A DNA stretch of 64,000 bases from Actinophytocola sp049647105 (GTDB lineage: Bacteria; Actinomycetota; Actinomycetes; Mycobacteriales; Pseudonocardiaceae), in contig NZ_JBARWZ010000147.1 of assembly GCF_049647105.1 (NCBI RefSeq), forward strand, positions 17,913 through 81,912, in the 5' to 3' direction. This document shows, in pieces, positions 40,147-49,263 of this stretch; within the stretch, counting starts at the first letter, position 1, and the number at the start of each line of letters is the position of its first letter. The position numbers and the translations under genes are program-made. The notes beneath the pieces were generated by a model. It searched no databases and had not been told where the DNA came from. It saw only the letters and a program-made list of their open reading frames with translations.

Positions 40147-41394
40147 GTGTCGAGCACAGAGCCGTGGCCCATCGAAAGTCTGCCGCTCGTCGGCGGTCCC
40201 GACTTCCCCATCGGCATCTTCTGGCCGCCGCACCCATATGAGGTGACGCTGGCGCGCTACCAGGAGATCGCCGCCGCGGGGATGACGTTCCTCATCACCG
40301 GCAACTACATGTTCGACCAGCACATCAACCGGCGCGCGCTCGACCTCGCCGGGCAGACCGGGTTGAAGGTGCTGGTGAACTCGCCCGAGCCGAGGCTGTC
40401 GGCCATCACGTCGACCCTTTCGGTCACCGACGACCTGCAGGCGCCGCTGCGGATCAGCACCTCCGACGCGCGCAGGCTGGTGCAGATCATGCTCGACGAG
40501 TACCGGCGGTTCCCCGCGTTCGCCGGTTTCGACGTGTACGACGAGCCACCCGCCACCAAGTTCCCGACCGTGGCCGCGGTGACGAAGCTGGTGCGTGAGC
40601 TGGGGCCGACGGTGCTGCCGTACTCGAACCTGTGGCCCGGCACCGGCGCGGGCTACGCGGCGTTCGTGAAGAGCTTCGTCGACACCGTGCACCCGCCGGT
40701 GCTGTCGTTCGACCGGTACCCGTTCCTCAACACCGGCCTGGACATCAACTACTTCGACAACTGGGCCATCATCCGCAAGGCGGCACTGGCCGAGGGAATC
40801 CCGACGTGGACCTACATCCAGTCGGTCAAGTTCCAGAACCGGGTGGTGCCGACCGAGGCGCAGCTGCGGTGGCAGATCAACATGAGCCTCGCGTACGGCG
40901 CGAAGGGCATCCAGTACTTCACCTACTGGACCCCGGAGATCGCGCGGGGCGAGGCGTTCGAGTCGGCCATCATCAACGCCGACGGCACCCGCACCCCCCT
41001 GTACGACATCGCGTCGCGGATCAACCGCGAATGGCTCGCGCCGATCGGCCGTGAGCTGAAGCCGCTGGTGTCGGTGTCCGCGACGCACGCCAACGACAAC
41101 CCGCTGCCACCCGGCACGGAGGCGTTCGCCCCCGACGACCACGTGCTGGCCGTCGAGGGCGGTGCGGTGGTGGTCGGCCAGTTCCGCGCCGCGGCCGAGG
41201 ACGGCAGGCGGTGGGTGCTGGTGGTCAACCGCTCCGACACCAAGGACACGACCGTCACGCTGACGTTCGGTCCAGCCGCCGCCCGCAGCGAGGAGTTCCG
41301 GATCGAGGCCGCCGACTTCGCCTCGGCGTCCGCCGACAAGGTGACGGTGCAGCTCTCCGCAGGCGGCGCCGCACTGTTCCGCCTCGGCGACTGA
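40147..41394 (+). CDS. Glycoside-hydrolase-like TIM-barrel protein
   Basis: 415 residues, GTG start. Barrel features include FPIGIFWPPHP at strand 1, FDVYDEP (likely acid/base Glu at the end of strand 4), LSFDRYPF and the later GIQYFTYWTPE. A C-terminal beta domain (VVVGQFRAAAEDGRRWVLVVNRSDT) follows, as in GH42/GH2-like enzymes. There is no signal peptide, so it would act inside the cell unless the start is wrong. I cannot assign a substrate. Confidence 0.75.
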   Translation: MSSTEPWPIESLPLVGGPDFPIGIFWPPHPYEVTLARYQEIAAAGMTFLITGNYMFDQHINRRALDLAGQTGLKVLVNSPEPRLSAITSTLSVTDDLQAPLRISTSDARRLVQIMLDEYRRFPAFAGFDVYDEPPATKFPTVAAVTKLVRELGPTVLPYSNLWPGTGAGYAAFVKSFVDTVHPPVLSFDRYPFLNTGLDINYFDNWAIIRKAALAEGIPTWTYIQSVKFQNRVVPTEAQLRWQINMSLAYGAKGIQYFTYWTPEIARGEAFESAIINADGTRTPLYDIASRINREWLAPIGRELKPLVSVSATHANDNPLPPGTEAFAPDDHVLAVEGGAVVVGQFRAAAEDGRRWVLVVNRSDTKDTTVTLTFGPAAARSEEFRIEAADFASASADKVTVQLSAGGAALFRLGD

Positions 41395-41424
41395 CCCGTC
41401 ACGCGCCGAGCGCGAGCGACGCTG

Positions 41425-41540
41425 CCGAGCCCGATCGCAACGTCGCACGATGACACGTCGTGGCCAACCTGGCGGTAGTCCCAGATGGTTCGGGCATCCC
41501 GCCGGTTCCGCTCGGTGATATCGCCGCGCGAATTGCTCAC
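41425..41540 (-). pseudogene. N-terminal remnant of a YdcF/DUF218-like gene
   Basis: From a GTG at 41540 (AAGGAG about 10 nt upstream) the frame reads ERNRRDARTIWDYRQVGHDV then CDVAIGLGS, which I recognise as the conserved start of actinobacterial YdcF-family proteins. Similarity ends there and the frame runs on antisense into the glycosidase gene, so about 150 residues are missing. Confidence 0.6.
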
Positions 41541-41559
41541 TGTCGAATCGCTCCTTAAC

Positions 41560-41738
41560 GTCCGCGGCCTGGCGGTACCAAGCCACGGCCACCACGAACG
41601 CGGCATCCCGTAGTCCGCGAGCGGTTCGACGACCCACCTCGTGCGCAGATAGATCGACAACGCCGAGAACCCGACCACGGCGGCGGCGACCAGCATGACG
41701 ATGACGTACTCCTCACCGCCACCCCCGATGACCCCCAT
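41560..41738 (-). pseudogene. N-terminal remnant of a DoxX-like membrane gene
   Basis: From the ATG at 41738 a membrane segment (VIVMLVAAAVVGFSALSIYL) is followed by VVEPLADYGMPRSWWPWLGTA, the usual DoxX-like helix1-loop sequence. The remaining helices are absent and the frame passes directly into the YdcF remnant. Possibly a small intact protein, but more likely a truncated one. Confidence 0.5.
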
Positions 41739-41978
41739 TTGTGTTTAATCGAAACCACGTGTCAATACTCTTTCGGGTGTCGGTGTCTCCGGCGTTGCGG
41801 CCGTAGCGTATGTTGGCAGTTGTCACGCATCTAGCGATGATCGCAAACGTGGCACGCGAGCCGGAGTTTTGTTTGGCAGGATTCGGACGCGGTCCGCTCC
41901 GAACCCCTCCCGATGACGTACTCGCGCCATTCGGTAATTCGGCAATCCCGATTATGTTCGAGGAAATGAAGGCGCGTC

Positions 41979-42848
41979 ATGCGACGCATCCGCACTGTTG
42001 TCCAAGCCCTGTTCGGCATCACCGCCGCCACCGCGAGTCTGATCGCGCTGGCCCCGACGGCGCAGGCCATCACCATCCCGGTGGCCTGTGGTGAGAACGC
42101 GTTGGTCGCGGCGGTGAACCTGGCCAACTCCACCCCCACCTCGGACACCCTCGTACTGGCGGGAGGCTGCACCTACCGTATGACCACCAGTCATGGTGGC
42201 GCCGCGAACGCGCTGCCGGTGATCACCACCCCGATCGAGATGATCGGTCCTGCCACCGTCACCAACGCCTCACTGCTGGGCCTCGGACTGTTCCGGATCG
42301 CCGAGGTCGGTCCGACCGGCAATCTCACGCTCACCACCGGAGTCGCGTTCACCCGGGGCAACGTGCTCGGTGACGGCGGTGGCATCCTCAACCGCGGCGC
42401 GGTGACCCTCACCGGCAGCACCCTGACCGGCAACACCGCATCGGGCAACGGCGGCGGTCTCGCCAACGCGGACACCCCGACCGGCACCGCGCCTGCCGCG
42501 ACGTTCACCAACAGCCCACTGTCGGGCAACACGACCCTGCTCGGCAACGGCGGCGCCATCTACAACGGGCTTCGCGGCACGCTGACCGTCACCGGTGTGT
42601 CCGGCAGCCCACTGTTCGTCACCGGCAACTACGCGGGCCGTGGCGGCGGAATCTCGGCGGTCAACGCCACCGCGACGACCCTCACCCAGACCGCCGTGAC
42701 CAACAACCACTCGCTGCTGCTCCTCGGCACCGCGGGCGGCGTGGACCGGCAGGGCGGCACCATGACCACGACCAACGCGCCCATCACCGCGAACACCCCG
42801 AACAACTGTGTCGGCGCCACCCCCGCGGTCCCCAACTGCACGGGCTGA
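41979..42848 (+). CDS. Secreted beta-helix-type repeat protein
   Basis: 289 residues with a clear signal peptide (RRIRTVVQALFGITAATA...TAQA). The mature part is rich in Asn, Gly and Thr and repeats short strands such as GGGILNRGAVTLTGSTLTGNTA, GNGGGLANAD, GNGGAIYNG and GRGGGISAVNATATTLTQTAVTNN (each read in part). This is the pattern of right-handed parallel beta-helix proteins (polymorphic outer-membrane-like repeats). No catalytic motif was found. It is probably exported and perhaps surface associated. Confidence 0.8.
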   Translation: MRRIRTVVQALFGITAATASLIALAPTAQAITIPVACGENALVAAVNLANSTPTSDTLVLAGGCTYRMTTSHGGAANALPVITTPIEMIGPATVTNASLLGLGLFRIAEVGPTGNLTLTTGVAFTRGNVLGDGGGILNRGAVTLTGSTLTGNTASGNGGGLANADTPTGTAPAATFTNSPLSGNTTLLGNGGAIYNGLRGTLTVTGVSGSPLFVTGNYAGRGGGISAVNATATTLTQTAVTNNHSLLLLGTAGGVDRQGGTMTTTNAPITANTPNNCVGATPAVPNCTG

Positions 42849-42863
42849 CAGCGATTCGATGCC

Positions 42864-42908
42864 CTGAGGACGCTTTCGGGACGCTCACCGACTCGAAGGC
42901 GTCCTCAG
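42864..42908. terminator. Hairpin terminator between convergent genes
   Basis: Arms 42864-42880 and 42892-42908 (CTGAGGACGC/GCGTCCTCAG with CTTCG/CGAAG-like continuation) pair with two mismatches. It overlaps the 3' end of the minus-strand gene and serves both directions. Confidence 0.75.
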
Positions 42909-43724
42909 CGCACCCAGCAAGGTGGCCGCCGCGGCTTGTGCGGGCTCGAACTGAGGTCCGGCATAGTCCGCGCCCGCCTCGATGATGACCGCGCAGGCGT
43001 AGAGCTGGGAGAGCCGCCCCGAGCGGGTACCGAGGTCGGCCTGGCGTTCGCGTCGCACCCGCTCGGCGAGCGCCGGGACGGCCAGGGACTCACGCCAGAG
43101 GATGGCCGCGTCGTAGCCGCGCGGCGCCAGGCCCCAGTCCTCCCAATCCAGGAAACAGCAGTTCGGAGCGGTGACGTTGGCCCAGGCCAGGTCCGCGTGG
43201 GCAGTGGTCCACTCGGTGATCGTGGTGTCGACGTCCGGGAACACCTGGTGGATGGTCGTGCCGATCCGCTCCCGCGTGATCCGGCTGCCCGCCGAGGTGG
43301 CGACGCGAGTGGTGGGATGCTTGGCCAGCGCGTCGAGCGAACTGTTCAGCGTCGCCCACCAGGACTCGGACAGCTCCGGTTCGATGGTCAGGGTGCCGCC
43401 TGGCTTGATGGGCGGGTCGGCGACGAGCTCGATCTCGTCGGCTCGCCACATCACCCCGAGGTCGTGGTCGAGCCAGGACAGGCCCTGGTACCAGGCCGGC
43501 ATTGCCACGCCATTCAGTACCGCGGCGTCTTCGTTACCCCAGCCTTGGCCATCCAGGCGGGACAGGTCACGAATCTCGATGCGAACCCAGGTGTCGCGAT
43601 CGGTTCGGAAACCGAGGGAGCGGCGTTTGCGGACTTCGGTCGTGAGGTCGAATTGAAGACCGAGCCGGCGATGGACGTGATCGACTATGACGTCGGTCGA
43701 GTGTTTGCGAAGATCTGGCAGCAC
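42885..43724 (-). CDS. Aminoglycoside-phosphotransferase-like kinase
   Basis: 279 residues, GTG start with no clear ribosome site. The APH/ChoK catalytic loop HADLAWANV and the metal-binding FLDWEDWGLAPRGYDAA are intact in the C-terminal half. The N-terminal lobe is short and weakly conserved, so the true start or completeness is uncertain. Substrate unknown; resistance is only one possibility for this broad family. Confidence 0.75.
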   Translation of the reverse strand: MLPDLRKHSTDVIVDHVHRRLGLQFDLTTEVRKRRSLGFRTDRDTWVRIEIRDLSRLDGQGWGNEDAAVLNGVAMPAWYQGLSWLDHDLGVMWRADEIELVADPPIKPGGTLTIEPELSESWWATLNSSLDALAKHPTTRVATSAGSRITRERIGTTIHQVFPDVDTTITEWTTAHADLAWANVTAPNCCFLDWEDWGLAPRGYDAAILWRESLAVPALAERVRRERQADLGTRSGRLSQLYACAVIIEAGADYAGPQFEPAQAAAATLLGALRTPSSR

Positions 43725-43796
43725 GGGGAAATTCTAGTCGAATTCGCACCGAGTGGGATTCCGGCGCCGGCGTATGAATAGGTTTACATTAGGGCG

Positions 43797-44831
43797 ATGC
43801 GTGCTGTTGTGTACTCCGCGTACGGGGAGCCGCCGGTGGTGACGACCGTGCCCGAGCCGGTCGCGCCGGACGGGGGTGCGGTGCTCGAGGTACGGGCAAC
43901 CGGGGTGTGCCGGTCGGACTGGCATGCCTGGCGCGGCCACGAGCCGGTGCCGCTGCCGCACACACCGGGCCACGAGCTGTCCGGGGTGGTCGCCGAGATC
44001 GGCGCCGGGGTCACCCGGTGGCGGCCGGGCGACCGGGTGACCGTGCCGTTCGTGTGCGGGTGCGGGGCCTGCGGGTACTGCCGGGCGGGCGACGCGCAGG
44101 TCTGTCCACATCAGACACAGCCGGGGTTCACCGGGCCGGGGTCGTTCGCCGAGCGGGTCGTCGTCCACGCCGCGGACACGAACCTGGTGGCGCTGCCCGG
44201 CTCCGTCGACTTCGTGACCGCCGCGTCACTCGGTTGCCGGTTCGCCACCGCCTACCGCGCACTCACCGCCCACGGCCGCCTCGCCGAGGGTGACTGGCTG
44301 GCCGTCCACGGCTGCGGCGGGCTGGGGCTCTCGGCCGTGCAGATCGGGGTGGCGCTTGGCGCGCGGGTGATCGCCGTCGACATCGCGCCATCGGCGCTGA
44401 CGCTGGCCGCCGAACTCGGTGCGGCACACACGATCGACGCCACGTCCGAGCCCGACCCGGCCGCCGAGGTGCTGGCGCTCTCCGGCGGCGGCGCGACCGT
44501 GTCGATCGACGCGCTCGGCTCGCCGGGTACCGCGGCCGCGTCGGTGCGCGGCCTGCGCCGCCGGGGCAGGCACGTGCAGGCCGGGCTGCTGCTGGACGGC
44601 CCGACCCCGCTGCCGATGGACGTGGTGATCGCCAAGGAGCTGTCGATCCACGGCACCCACGGCATGGCGGCCGTCGACTACCCACCGCTGCTGGCGCTGG
44701 TCGCCGACGGCACGCTACGGCCCGATCTACTGGTCGGCTCGGTCGTCGGGCTCGACGAGGCGCCCGCCGCCCTCACCGCGATGGACCACCCGCCGACCGG
44801 GCCGGGCATGACGGTCGTCGCCATCGGGTAG
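43797..44831 (+). CDS. Zinc-dependent alcohol dehydrogenase family protein
   Basis: 344 residues. Catalytic zinc ligands lie in GVCRSDWHAW (Cys) and PGHE. The structural zinc site has four Cys in CGCGACGYCRAGDAQVC, and the NAD(P) fold is VHGCGGLGLSAVQIGVALGA. The ATG lies about 7 nt after a TACATT box, so a leaderless transcript is possible. It faces the phosphotransferase gene across a 72-nt gap. The 3' end overlaps the decayed methyltransferase gene. Substrate unknown. Confidence 0.92.
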   Translation: MRAVVYSAYGEPPVVTTVPEPVAPDGGAVLEVRATGVCRSDWHAWRGHEPVPLPHTPGHELSGVVAEIGAGVTRWRPGDRVTVPFVCGCGACGYCRAGDAQVCPHQTQPGFTGPGSFAERVVVHAADTNLVALPGSVDFVTAASLGCRFATAYRALTAHGRLAEGDWLAVHGCGGLGLSAVQIGVALGARVIAVDIAPSALTLAAELGAAHTIDATSEPDPAAEVLALSGGGATVSIDALGSPGTAAASVRGLRRRGRHVQAGLLLDGPTPLPMDVVIAKELSIHGTHGMAAVDYPPLLALVADGTLRPDLLVGSVVGLDEAPAALTAMDHPPTGPGMTVVAIG

Positions 44832-44839
44832 CGGGACCG

Positions 44840-45584
44840 AGGCGATCATCGCGAACACCCGGTGCGGCACCATGAGCGGCTCCTCGCCGAACCGGTCCCG
44901 CAGCAACCGTGCCAGGTCGGCGTCGAACGCCGCGACGGTGTCCTCCGGCAGGCTCGCGCCGACGCCGTTCGAGCTGCGCACCCGGCCGCGCCACGCGGCG
45001 TGCGGGTACGGGACGTCGACGTCGAAGGTGAAGGTCTCCAGGCCGGCGAACCCCGCGAGGTCCGCCATCCGCGAGTCTGGAGTTCAGAACCCGCGAGTCC
45101 TCGGTTCAGAACCCCCGAGTCCTCGGTTCAGAACCCCCGAGTCCTCGGTTCAGAACCCGCGAGTCCTCGGTTCAGAACCCGCGAGTCCTCGGTTCGGGAC
45201 CCGCGAGTCTAGGGTTCAGAACCCGCGAGTCCTCGGTTCGGGACCCGCGAGTCTAGGGTTCAGAACCCGCGAGTCCTCGGTTCGGGACCCGCGAGTCTGG
45301 GGTTCGGGACCCGCGAGTCTGGGGTTCAGAACCACGTCCCACCCCCCGCCCGGCAGACCGGTGTCCTCCGCCCGCGCCACCCGGTAGGTCACCTCGACCC
45401 CGGTCACCACGCACCCGGCGGCGGCGAGCTCCCGTGCGAGCGCACCGGTGCCGGTGCCGAGATCCGCGACGCGCTGCCCTGGCACGCCGATCCCGAGCGC
45501 GGCGAGGCGGGTGAAGAACTCCGGCGGGAAGCCGGTCCGGTACTTCGCGTAGTCCGTCGCTGTAGGACCGAAATCGACGCTCAT
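44840..45584 (-). pseudogene. SAM-dependent methyltransferase, middle replaced by a repeat array
   Basis: The 5' part (from 45584) is a good class I methyltransferase start: RVADLGTGTGALARELAAAGC, then YRVARAEDTGLPGGGWDVV. The 3' part (from 45068) is its normal end: AGFAGLETFTFDVDVPYPHAAW, then FGEEPLMVPHRVFAMIA. About 60-70 residues that should lie between them are gone and a 12-unit 22-bp array (45071-45334) stands there. A further ~15 residues appear lost between VTGVE and VTYRV. Its start overlaps the HxlR gene (ATGA), so it was once co-expressed with it. Confidence 0.8.
45071..45334 (+). repeat. Tandem array, 12 units of 22 bp
   Basis: Each unit is GCGAGTC or CCGAGTC, three or four variable bases, then GGTTCAGAACCC or GGTTCGGGACCC. 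Starts fall at 45071, 45093 and every 22 bp to 45313. The GGTTC-A-GAACC part is an 11-bp palindrome, so palindromes recur every two helical turns. The array has no stop codon in several frames, producing spurious reading frames. Confidence 0.95.
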
Positions 45585-45919
45585 GACACGCCATCCTGGG
45601 CCGCGAGCAGGTCGTCCCCGTGCCGGTCGGCCCAGTCGCCGAGTGCCTCGAGCGGGCCGAGCAGCGACTCACCCAGCGGGGTGCGTGCGTACTCGACGCG
45701 GGGCGGCGCCTCCCGGTACCGCTGCCGCGTGACGAGCCCGTTGTGCTCGAGGCGGCGCAGCGTCTCGGCGAGCGCCTTGTCGCTGATGCCGCCGATCCGC
45801 CCGCGCAACGTGACCGGCCGCACCGGCCCGTTGCGCAGCGCCCACAGCACGACGCCGTGCCACGTGTTGGCGAGCAGGTCCAACGCCATGCGCGCACGGC
45901 AGTCAGGCAGGTATTCCAT
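45581..45919 (-). CDS. HxlR-type winged-helix regulator
   Basis: 112 residues. LLANTWHGVVLWALRNGPVRPVTLRGRIGGISDKALAETLRRLEHNGLVTR (key blocks WHGVVLWAL, ISDKALAETLRRLEHNGLV) and YARTPLGESLLGPLEALGDWA are the HxlR pattern; the N-terminal Cys of CRARMALDLL is the family's usual single cysteine. It is divergent from a decayed NADP-reductase gene and overlaps the decayed methyltransferase, so both likely targets are broken. Confidence 0.92.
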   Translation of the reverse strand: MEYLPDCRARMALDLLANTWHGVVLWALRNGPVRPVTLRGRIGGISDKALAETLRRLEHNGLVTRQRYREAPPRVEYARTPLGESLLGPLEALGDWADRHGDDLLAAQDGVS

Positions 45920-46006
45920 CGCGTGCTCCCATTGTCACCACGCCGACGCACACCGATCGGTAGGCATCGGCGCACCTACCGTCCCTTCCTAACAGAAGGA
46001 GGACGG

Positions 46007-46188
46007 ATGCGAATCGGGATCCTGGGCACGGGCAACATCGGCACGGCGCTCGGCGCGGGCCGGAGCGCGCGGCGCTGCTGGAGGCCACGGCCGCGTTCGC
46101 GATCGGACTGTGGTTCGGCGGCCCGGACGCGCAGGCGATCCTGCAACCGACCCGAACGGAGGATGGAGTGAGTCTCATGGCCGGGTAA
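46007..46188 (+). pseudogene. NADP/F420-type reductase remnant with internal deletion
   Basis: The ATG with AGGAGG upstream starts MRIGILGTGNIGTALGAG, the normal Rossmann start of coenzyme-F420/NADP reductases. After about 17 codons the frame shifts; the other frame gives ERAALLEATAAFAIGLWFGG then DAQAILQPT, the family's C-terminal end. Some 150 residues are missing. It faces the HxlR regulator, the usual arrangement for such oxidoreductases. Confidence 0.7.
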
Positions 46189-46198
46189 CGTCCTTGCG

Positions 46199-47062
46199 AT
46201 GGGGCGCAAGGCAATCCTGCTGACCGCGGTACTCGCGCTGGTGTGGGCCGGGCTCGGGGTCGCCACCCCGGCCGCCGCCCAGAAGACCTGCCTCGTGGTG
46301 GACACCGACGTCGGTGTGGACGACTACCGGGCGCTCGCGGTGGTGGCACCAGCCCGGGACCTCCGCGCGGTCGTCGTCACGGAGGGCATATCCGGGGTGC
46401 CAAACGGCGCGACCGCCGTCTCCATGTTCCTGGCGGGGCGCGGGGTGAGTCCCCCGGTGCTGCCCGGCCTGGCGTCGCCAAGCCCGCCCGTCTACGACTG
46501 GCTGCCGCCGGTCCGGGCCGCCGCGGAACGGATGAACAACTTCCTGGGCGCGGCCGTCCCCGCACGCGGCACCCCGGACCGGCTCGCCAAGGGCGTGCGG
46601 GCGGCGGTCCTCGGCTGCGGCCGGGTCGAGGTGCTGGTGCTCGGCCCGTGGACGTCCTACCCGAGGTACGCGGCGGCGCTCGGCGGGCACCCGGGAATCG
46701 TCGCGTCGGGCCGGTCGTTCGCGGAGAACAACCCGGACAACTTCAACTGCGAGTACGACCTCGCGGCCTGCCGCACCGCGCCACGCAGGGCGGTGTACGT
46801 CGACCTGCCCGCCTCACCGGCCTACGACCCGACCGAGGAGATGGTCGCCCGACTCGGGCATACCGGACGGCCTGGGCTGCTGAAGGCCGCGCTGCTGGCG
46901 GACCCGTCGCAGTGGCTCGGCACCCGTCTGTGGGACGACACGGCCGCGCTGTCCTTGGTCGAGCCGGGTGTGTTCGCGCCGAGGGGCGGGCACCTGGAGC
47001 CGACCGTGGGCGAGGCGGCGTTCCGGGAGCTGGTCGTCGCGGCGATTAACCGGTCGGGCTAA
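46199..47062 (+). CDS. Secreted nucleoside-hydrolase-like protein
   Basis: 287 residues. A signal peptide (AILLTAVLALVWAGLGVATPAAA) precedes the calcium-binding signature of inosine-uridine nucleoside hydrolases, DTDVGVDD (residues 35-42). The later NPDNFNCEYD resembles the E-x-N-x-x-x-D segment of the family. The protein is shorter than typical enzymes and exported, so the natural substrate is uncertain. No partner gene is evident next to it. Confidence 0.8.
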   Translation: MGRKAILLTAVLALVWAGLGVATPAAAQKTCLVVDTDVGVDDYRALAVVAPARDLRAVVVTEGISGVPNGATAVSMFLAGRGVSPPVLPGLASPSPPVYDWLPPVRAAAERMNNFLGAAVPARGTPDRLAKGVRAAVLGCGRVEVLVLGPWTSYPRYAAALGGHPGIVASGRSFAENNPDNFNCEYDLAACRTAPRRAVYVDLPASPAYDPTEEMVARLGHTGRPGLLKAALLADPSQWLGTRLWDDTAALSLVEPGVFAPRGGHLEPTVGEAAFRELVVAAINRSG

Positions 47063-47166
47063 TAGCCAGTAAAGTTCGAGTGAATCACTGGTGGATCTCG
47101 TGCGACGCTCCCTACGATCCGGAAACACCTTGTGTGAGCCCCAACACACGAGCGAGGAGAGCGATC

Positions 47167-47343
47167 GTGCGAAGAAACCAGTTCCGGGCGGCGTGCCCCG
47201 GCATCGGATGGGAACGCGAACAGCGCAAACCAAGCACCATTGGCGGCCGGTCGGCGCGTTGGCGTCCCATCGCCACCGGCACCCGCCAGACCACACCCGA
47301 GCTTCCGGACGAAGACGCCGTGATCGTCCGGGGCATCGACTGA
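47167..47343 (+). CDS. Small hypothetical protein
   Basis: 58 residues from a GTG with GAGGAG 7 nt upstream; basic N-terminal part (RRNQFRAACPG) and acidic end (ELPDEDAVIVRGID). I do not recognise it. The good ribosome site is the main support. The rest of the 412-nt gap (47063-47474) shows nothing else. Confidence 0.4.
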   Translation: MRRNQFRAACPGIGWEREQRKPSTIGGRSARWRPIATGTRQTTPELPDEDAVIVRGID

Positions 47344-47474
47344 CAAGGCGGACGCCCGGGACCTGATCGGTGTCCCTGAGCCCGGAAAAGAAAATCCGCG
47401 TGCGATGTCGAGATGCGTGGACCTGATCCGACGTGGTGGTGAGAACAGACCACCGACGACACGGAGCAGGGATC

Positions 47475-49022
47475 ATGAACGAGACCACCGCACTGGCCGG
47501 GCGACGGGAGTGGATCGGGCTGGCGGTGCTCGCGCTGCCGACACTGCTGCTCTCGCTGGACATGAGCGTTCTGCACCTCGCGGTGCCGCATCTTGCCGCT
47601 GACCTCCAGCCGAGCAGCACGGAACTGCTGTGGATCATCGACATCTACGGGTTCATGGTCGCCGGGTTCCTGGTCACCATGGGCACACTCGGTGACCGGA
47701 TCGGGCGCAGAAAACTACTCATGTTCGGCGGGGCCGCCTTCGGGGTGGCCTCGGTCGTGGCGGCGTTCGCCACCAGCCCGGAGATGTTGATCGTGGCCAG
47801 GGCCGCGCTCGGGATCGCCGGGGCGACCCTGATGCCGTCGACGCTGGCGCTGATCAGCAACATGTTCGCGGACCCCCGCCAGCGCGGAGTGGCGATCTCG
47901 GTGTGGATGAGCTGTTTCATGGGCGGCATGGTGGTCGGGCCCCTGGTCGGTGGACTCCTGCTCGAGGTCGCCTGGTGGGGTGCCGTGTTCCTGCTGGCCG
48001 TCCCGGTCATGGTGCTGCTGATGGTCACCGCGCCCACACTGCTGCCGGAGTACCGCGACGAGCAGGCCGGGCGGCTCGACCTGGCCAGCGTCGTGCTCTC
48101 GCTGGGGACCGTGTTGCCCGTGGTGTTCGCGCTGAAGGAGTTCGCGAAGGACGGGATGTCGGTGGGCACCTCGCTGGTGCTGGTGTGCGGGCTGGCCGTT
48201 GGCGTGGCGTTCGTGCGGCGGCAGCGGCGGCTCGCCCACCCGATGCTGGACCTGAGCCTGTTCCGCAACCGCGAGTTCAGTGCGGCGCTGGGCATCATGT
48301 CGGTCGGCGCGCTGATCATGGGTGGCGTGTTCCTGCTGGTCAGCCAGTACATGCAGCTGGTGGCGGGGCTGTCGGCGGTGCAGGCGGGCGCCATGCTGGT
48401 GCCGCAGGCGCTGGCCGTGGTGGCCGGGTCGCTGATCGCGCCGCGGCTGGCCCACCGGTTCCGGCCCGAGTTCGTGCTGGGCTTCGGGATGCTCGTCGGT
48501 GCGGGCGGGATCCTGCTGTTCACCCAGGTCGGCACGGACGGGGCGGTGCTGGTGATGCTCGGCATGTCGATCGCGGGGTTCGGCATGGGGCCGCAGGGCG
48601 TGCTGTGCACCGAGATGGTCATCGGCTCGGTGCCTGCCCGCAAGGCCGGTGCGGCGTCGGCTATGTCGGAGATGACCGGTGAGTTCGGCATCGCCATGGG
48701 GATCGCGTTGTTCGGCAGTGTTGGTACTGCCGTGTACCGCGACGAGCTGACCATGCCCGCTGGCCTGCCGGGCGGTGCCGCCGCCGAGGCGACCGAGAGC
48801 CTCGCCGGTGCCACCAACGTGGCCTCGGGGCTCGACCAGCAACTGGCCGCCGGGCTGCTCGGCCCGGCCCGCGACGCGTTCACCAGTGGTCTGCACACGG
48901 TCGCCGCGATCGGCGCGGTCACCGTGGTGGTGTTCGCGGTGGTCGGCATGCTGGCCCTGCGCAAGTCCCGCCCGGCGACGACCGAGCAGGAGGTCATCGA
49001 GGAGCCCGCGCTGGTGGCGTGA
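47475..49022 (+). CDS. MFS multidrug exporter (DHA2, 14-TM; EmrB/QacA type)
   Basis: 515 residues. The helix 1 motif is LLSLDMSVLHLAVPHLAADL (motif D1, LDMSVLHLAVP), motif A is MGTLGDRIGRRKLLMFG, motif C appears in MSCFMGGMVVGPLVGGLLL, and 14 hydrophobic stretches are visible with an acidic tail. DHA2 proteins export cationic or amphipathic drugs by proton exchange. It is transcribed toward a LuxR-type regulator on the other strand, with a repeat array between them. Confidence 0.94.
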   Translation: MNETTALAGRREWIGLAVLALPTLLLSLDMSVLHLAVPHLAADLQPSSTELLWIIDIYGFMVAGFLVTMGTLGDRIGRRKLLMFGGAAFGVASVVAAFATSPEMLIVARAALGIAGATLMPSTLALISNMFADPRQRGVAISVWMSCFMGGMVVGPLVGGLLLEVAWWGAVFLLAVPVMVLLMVTAPTLLPEYRDEQAGRLDLASVVLSLGTVLPVVFALKEFAKDGMSVGTSLVLVCGLAVGVAFVRRQRRLAHPMLDLSLFRNREFSAALGIMSVGALIMGGVFLLVSQYMQLVAGLSAVQAGAMLVPQALAVVAGSLIAPRLAHRFRPEFVLGFGMLVGAGGILLFTQVGTDGAVLVMLGMSIAGFGMGPQGVLCTEMVIGSVPARKAGAASAMSEMTGEFGIAMGIALFGSVGTAVYRDELTMPAGLPGGAAAEATESLAGATNVASGLDQQLAAGLLGPARDAFTSGLHTVAAIGAVTVVVFAVVGMLALRKSRPATTEQEVIEEPALVA

Positions 49023-49053
49023 CCGACCGAAACACCGACAGCGAACCGCGGCC

Positions 49054-49251
49054 GGTTCCGAACCCCAAACTCGCAGGTCCCGAACCGAAGACTCGCGAGT
49101 CCCGAACCCCAGACTCGCGGTTTCCGAACCGTGGACTCGCCGGTCCCGAACCCCAAACTCGCCAGTCCCGAACCGTGGACTCGCCGGTCCCGAACCGAAG
49201 ACTCGCGGGTTCTGAACCGTGGACTCGCGGGTTCTGAACGCCGGACTCGGG
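49054..49251 (-). repeat. Tandem array, 9 units of 22 bp (reverse orientation)
   Basis: Units of the form GGTYCCGAACC, four or five variable bases, then ACTCGC start at 49054, 49076 and every 22 bp to 49230. This is the reverse complement of the 45071 and 53416 family. Units are more diverged than in the other arrays. It fills the gap between two convergent genes. Confidence 0.93.
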
Positions 49252-49263
49252 GGGGACTGTGGG

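Noticed and set aside
40923..41738. 271-codon minus-strand frame joining DoxX-like and YdcF-like segments as one real protein
   Set aside because: The two conserved starts belong to different families and the remainder is antisense to the glycosidase-like gene, so I treat them as two remnants.
45071..45334. Long open frames across the repeat array encoding repetitive peptides
   Set aside because: They arise because the 22-bp unit lacks stop codons; composition is pure repeat and there is no ribosome site.
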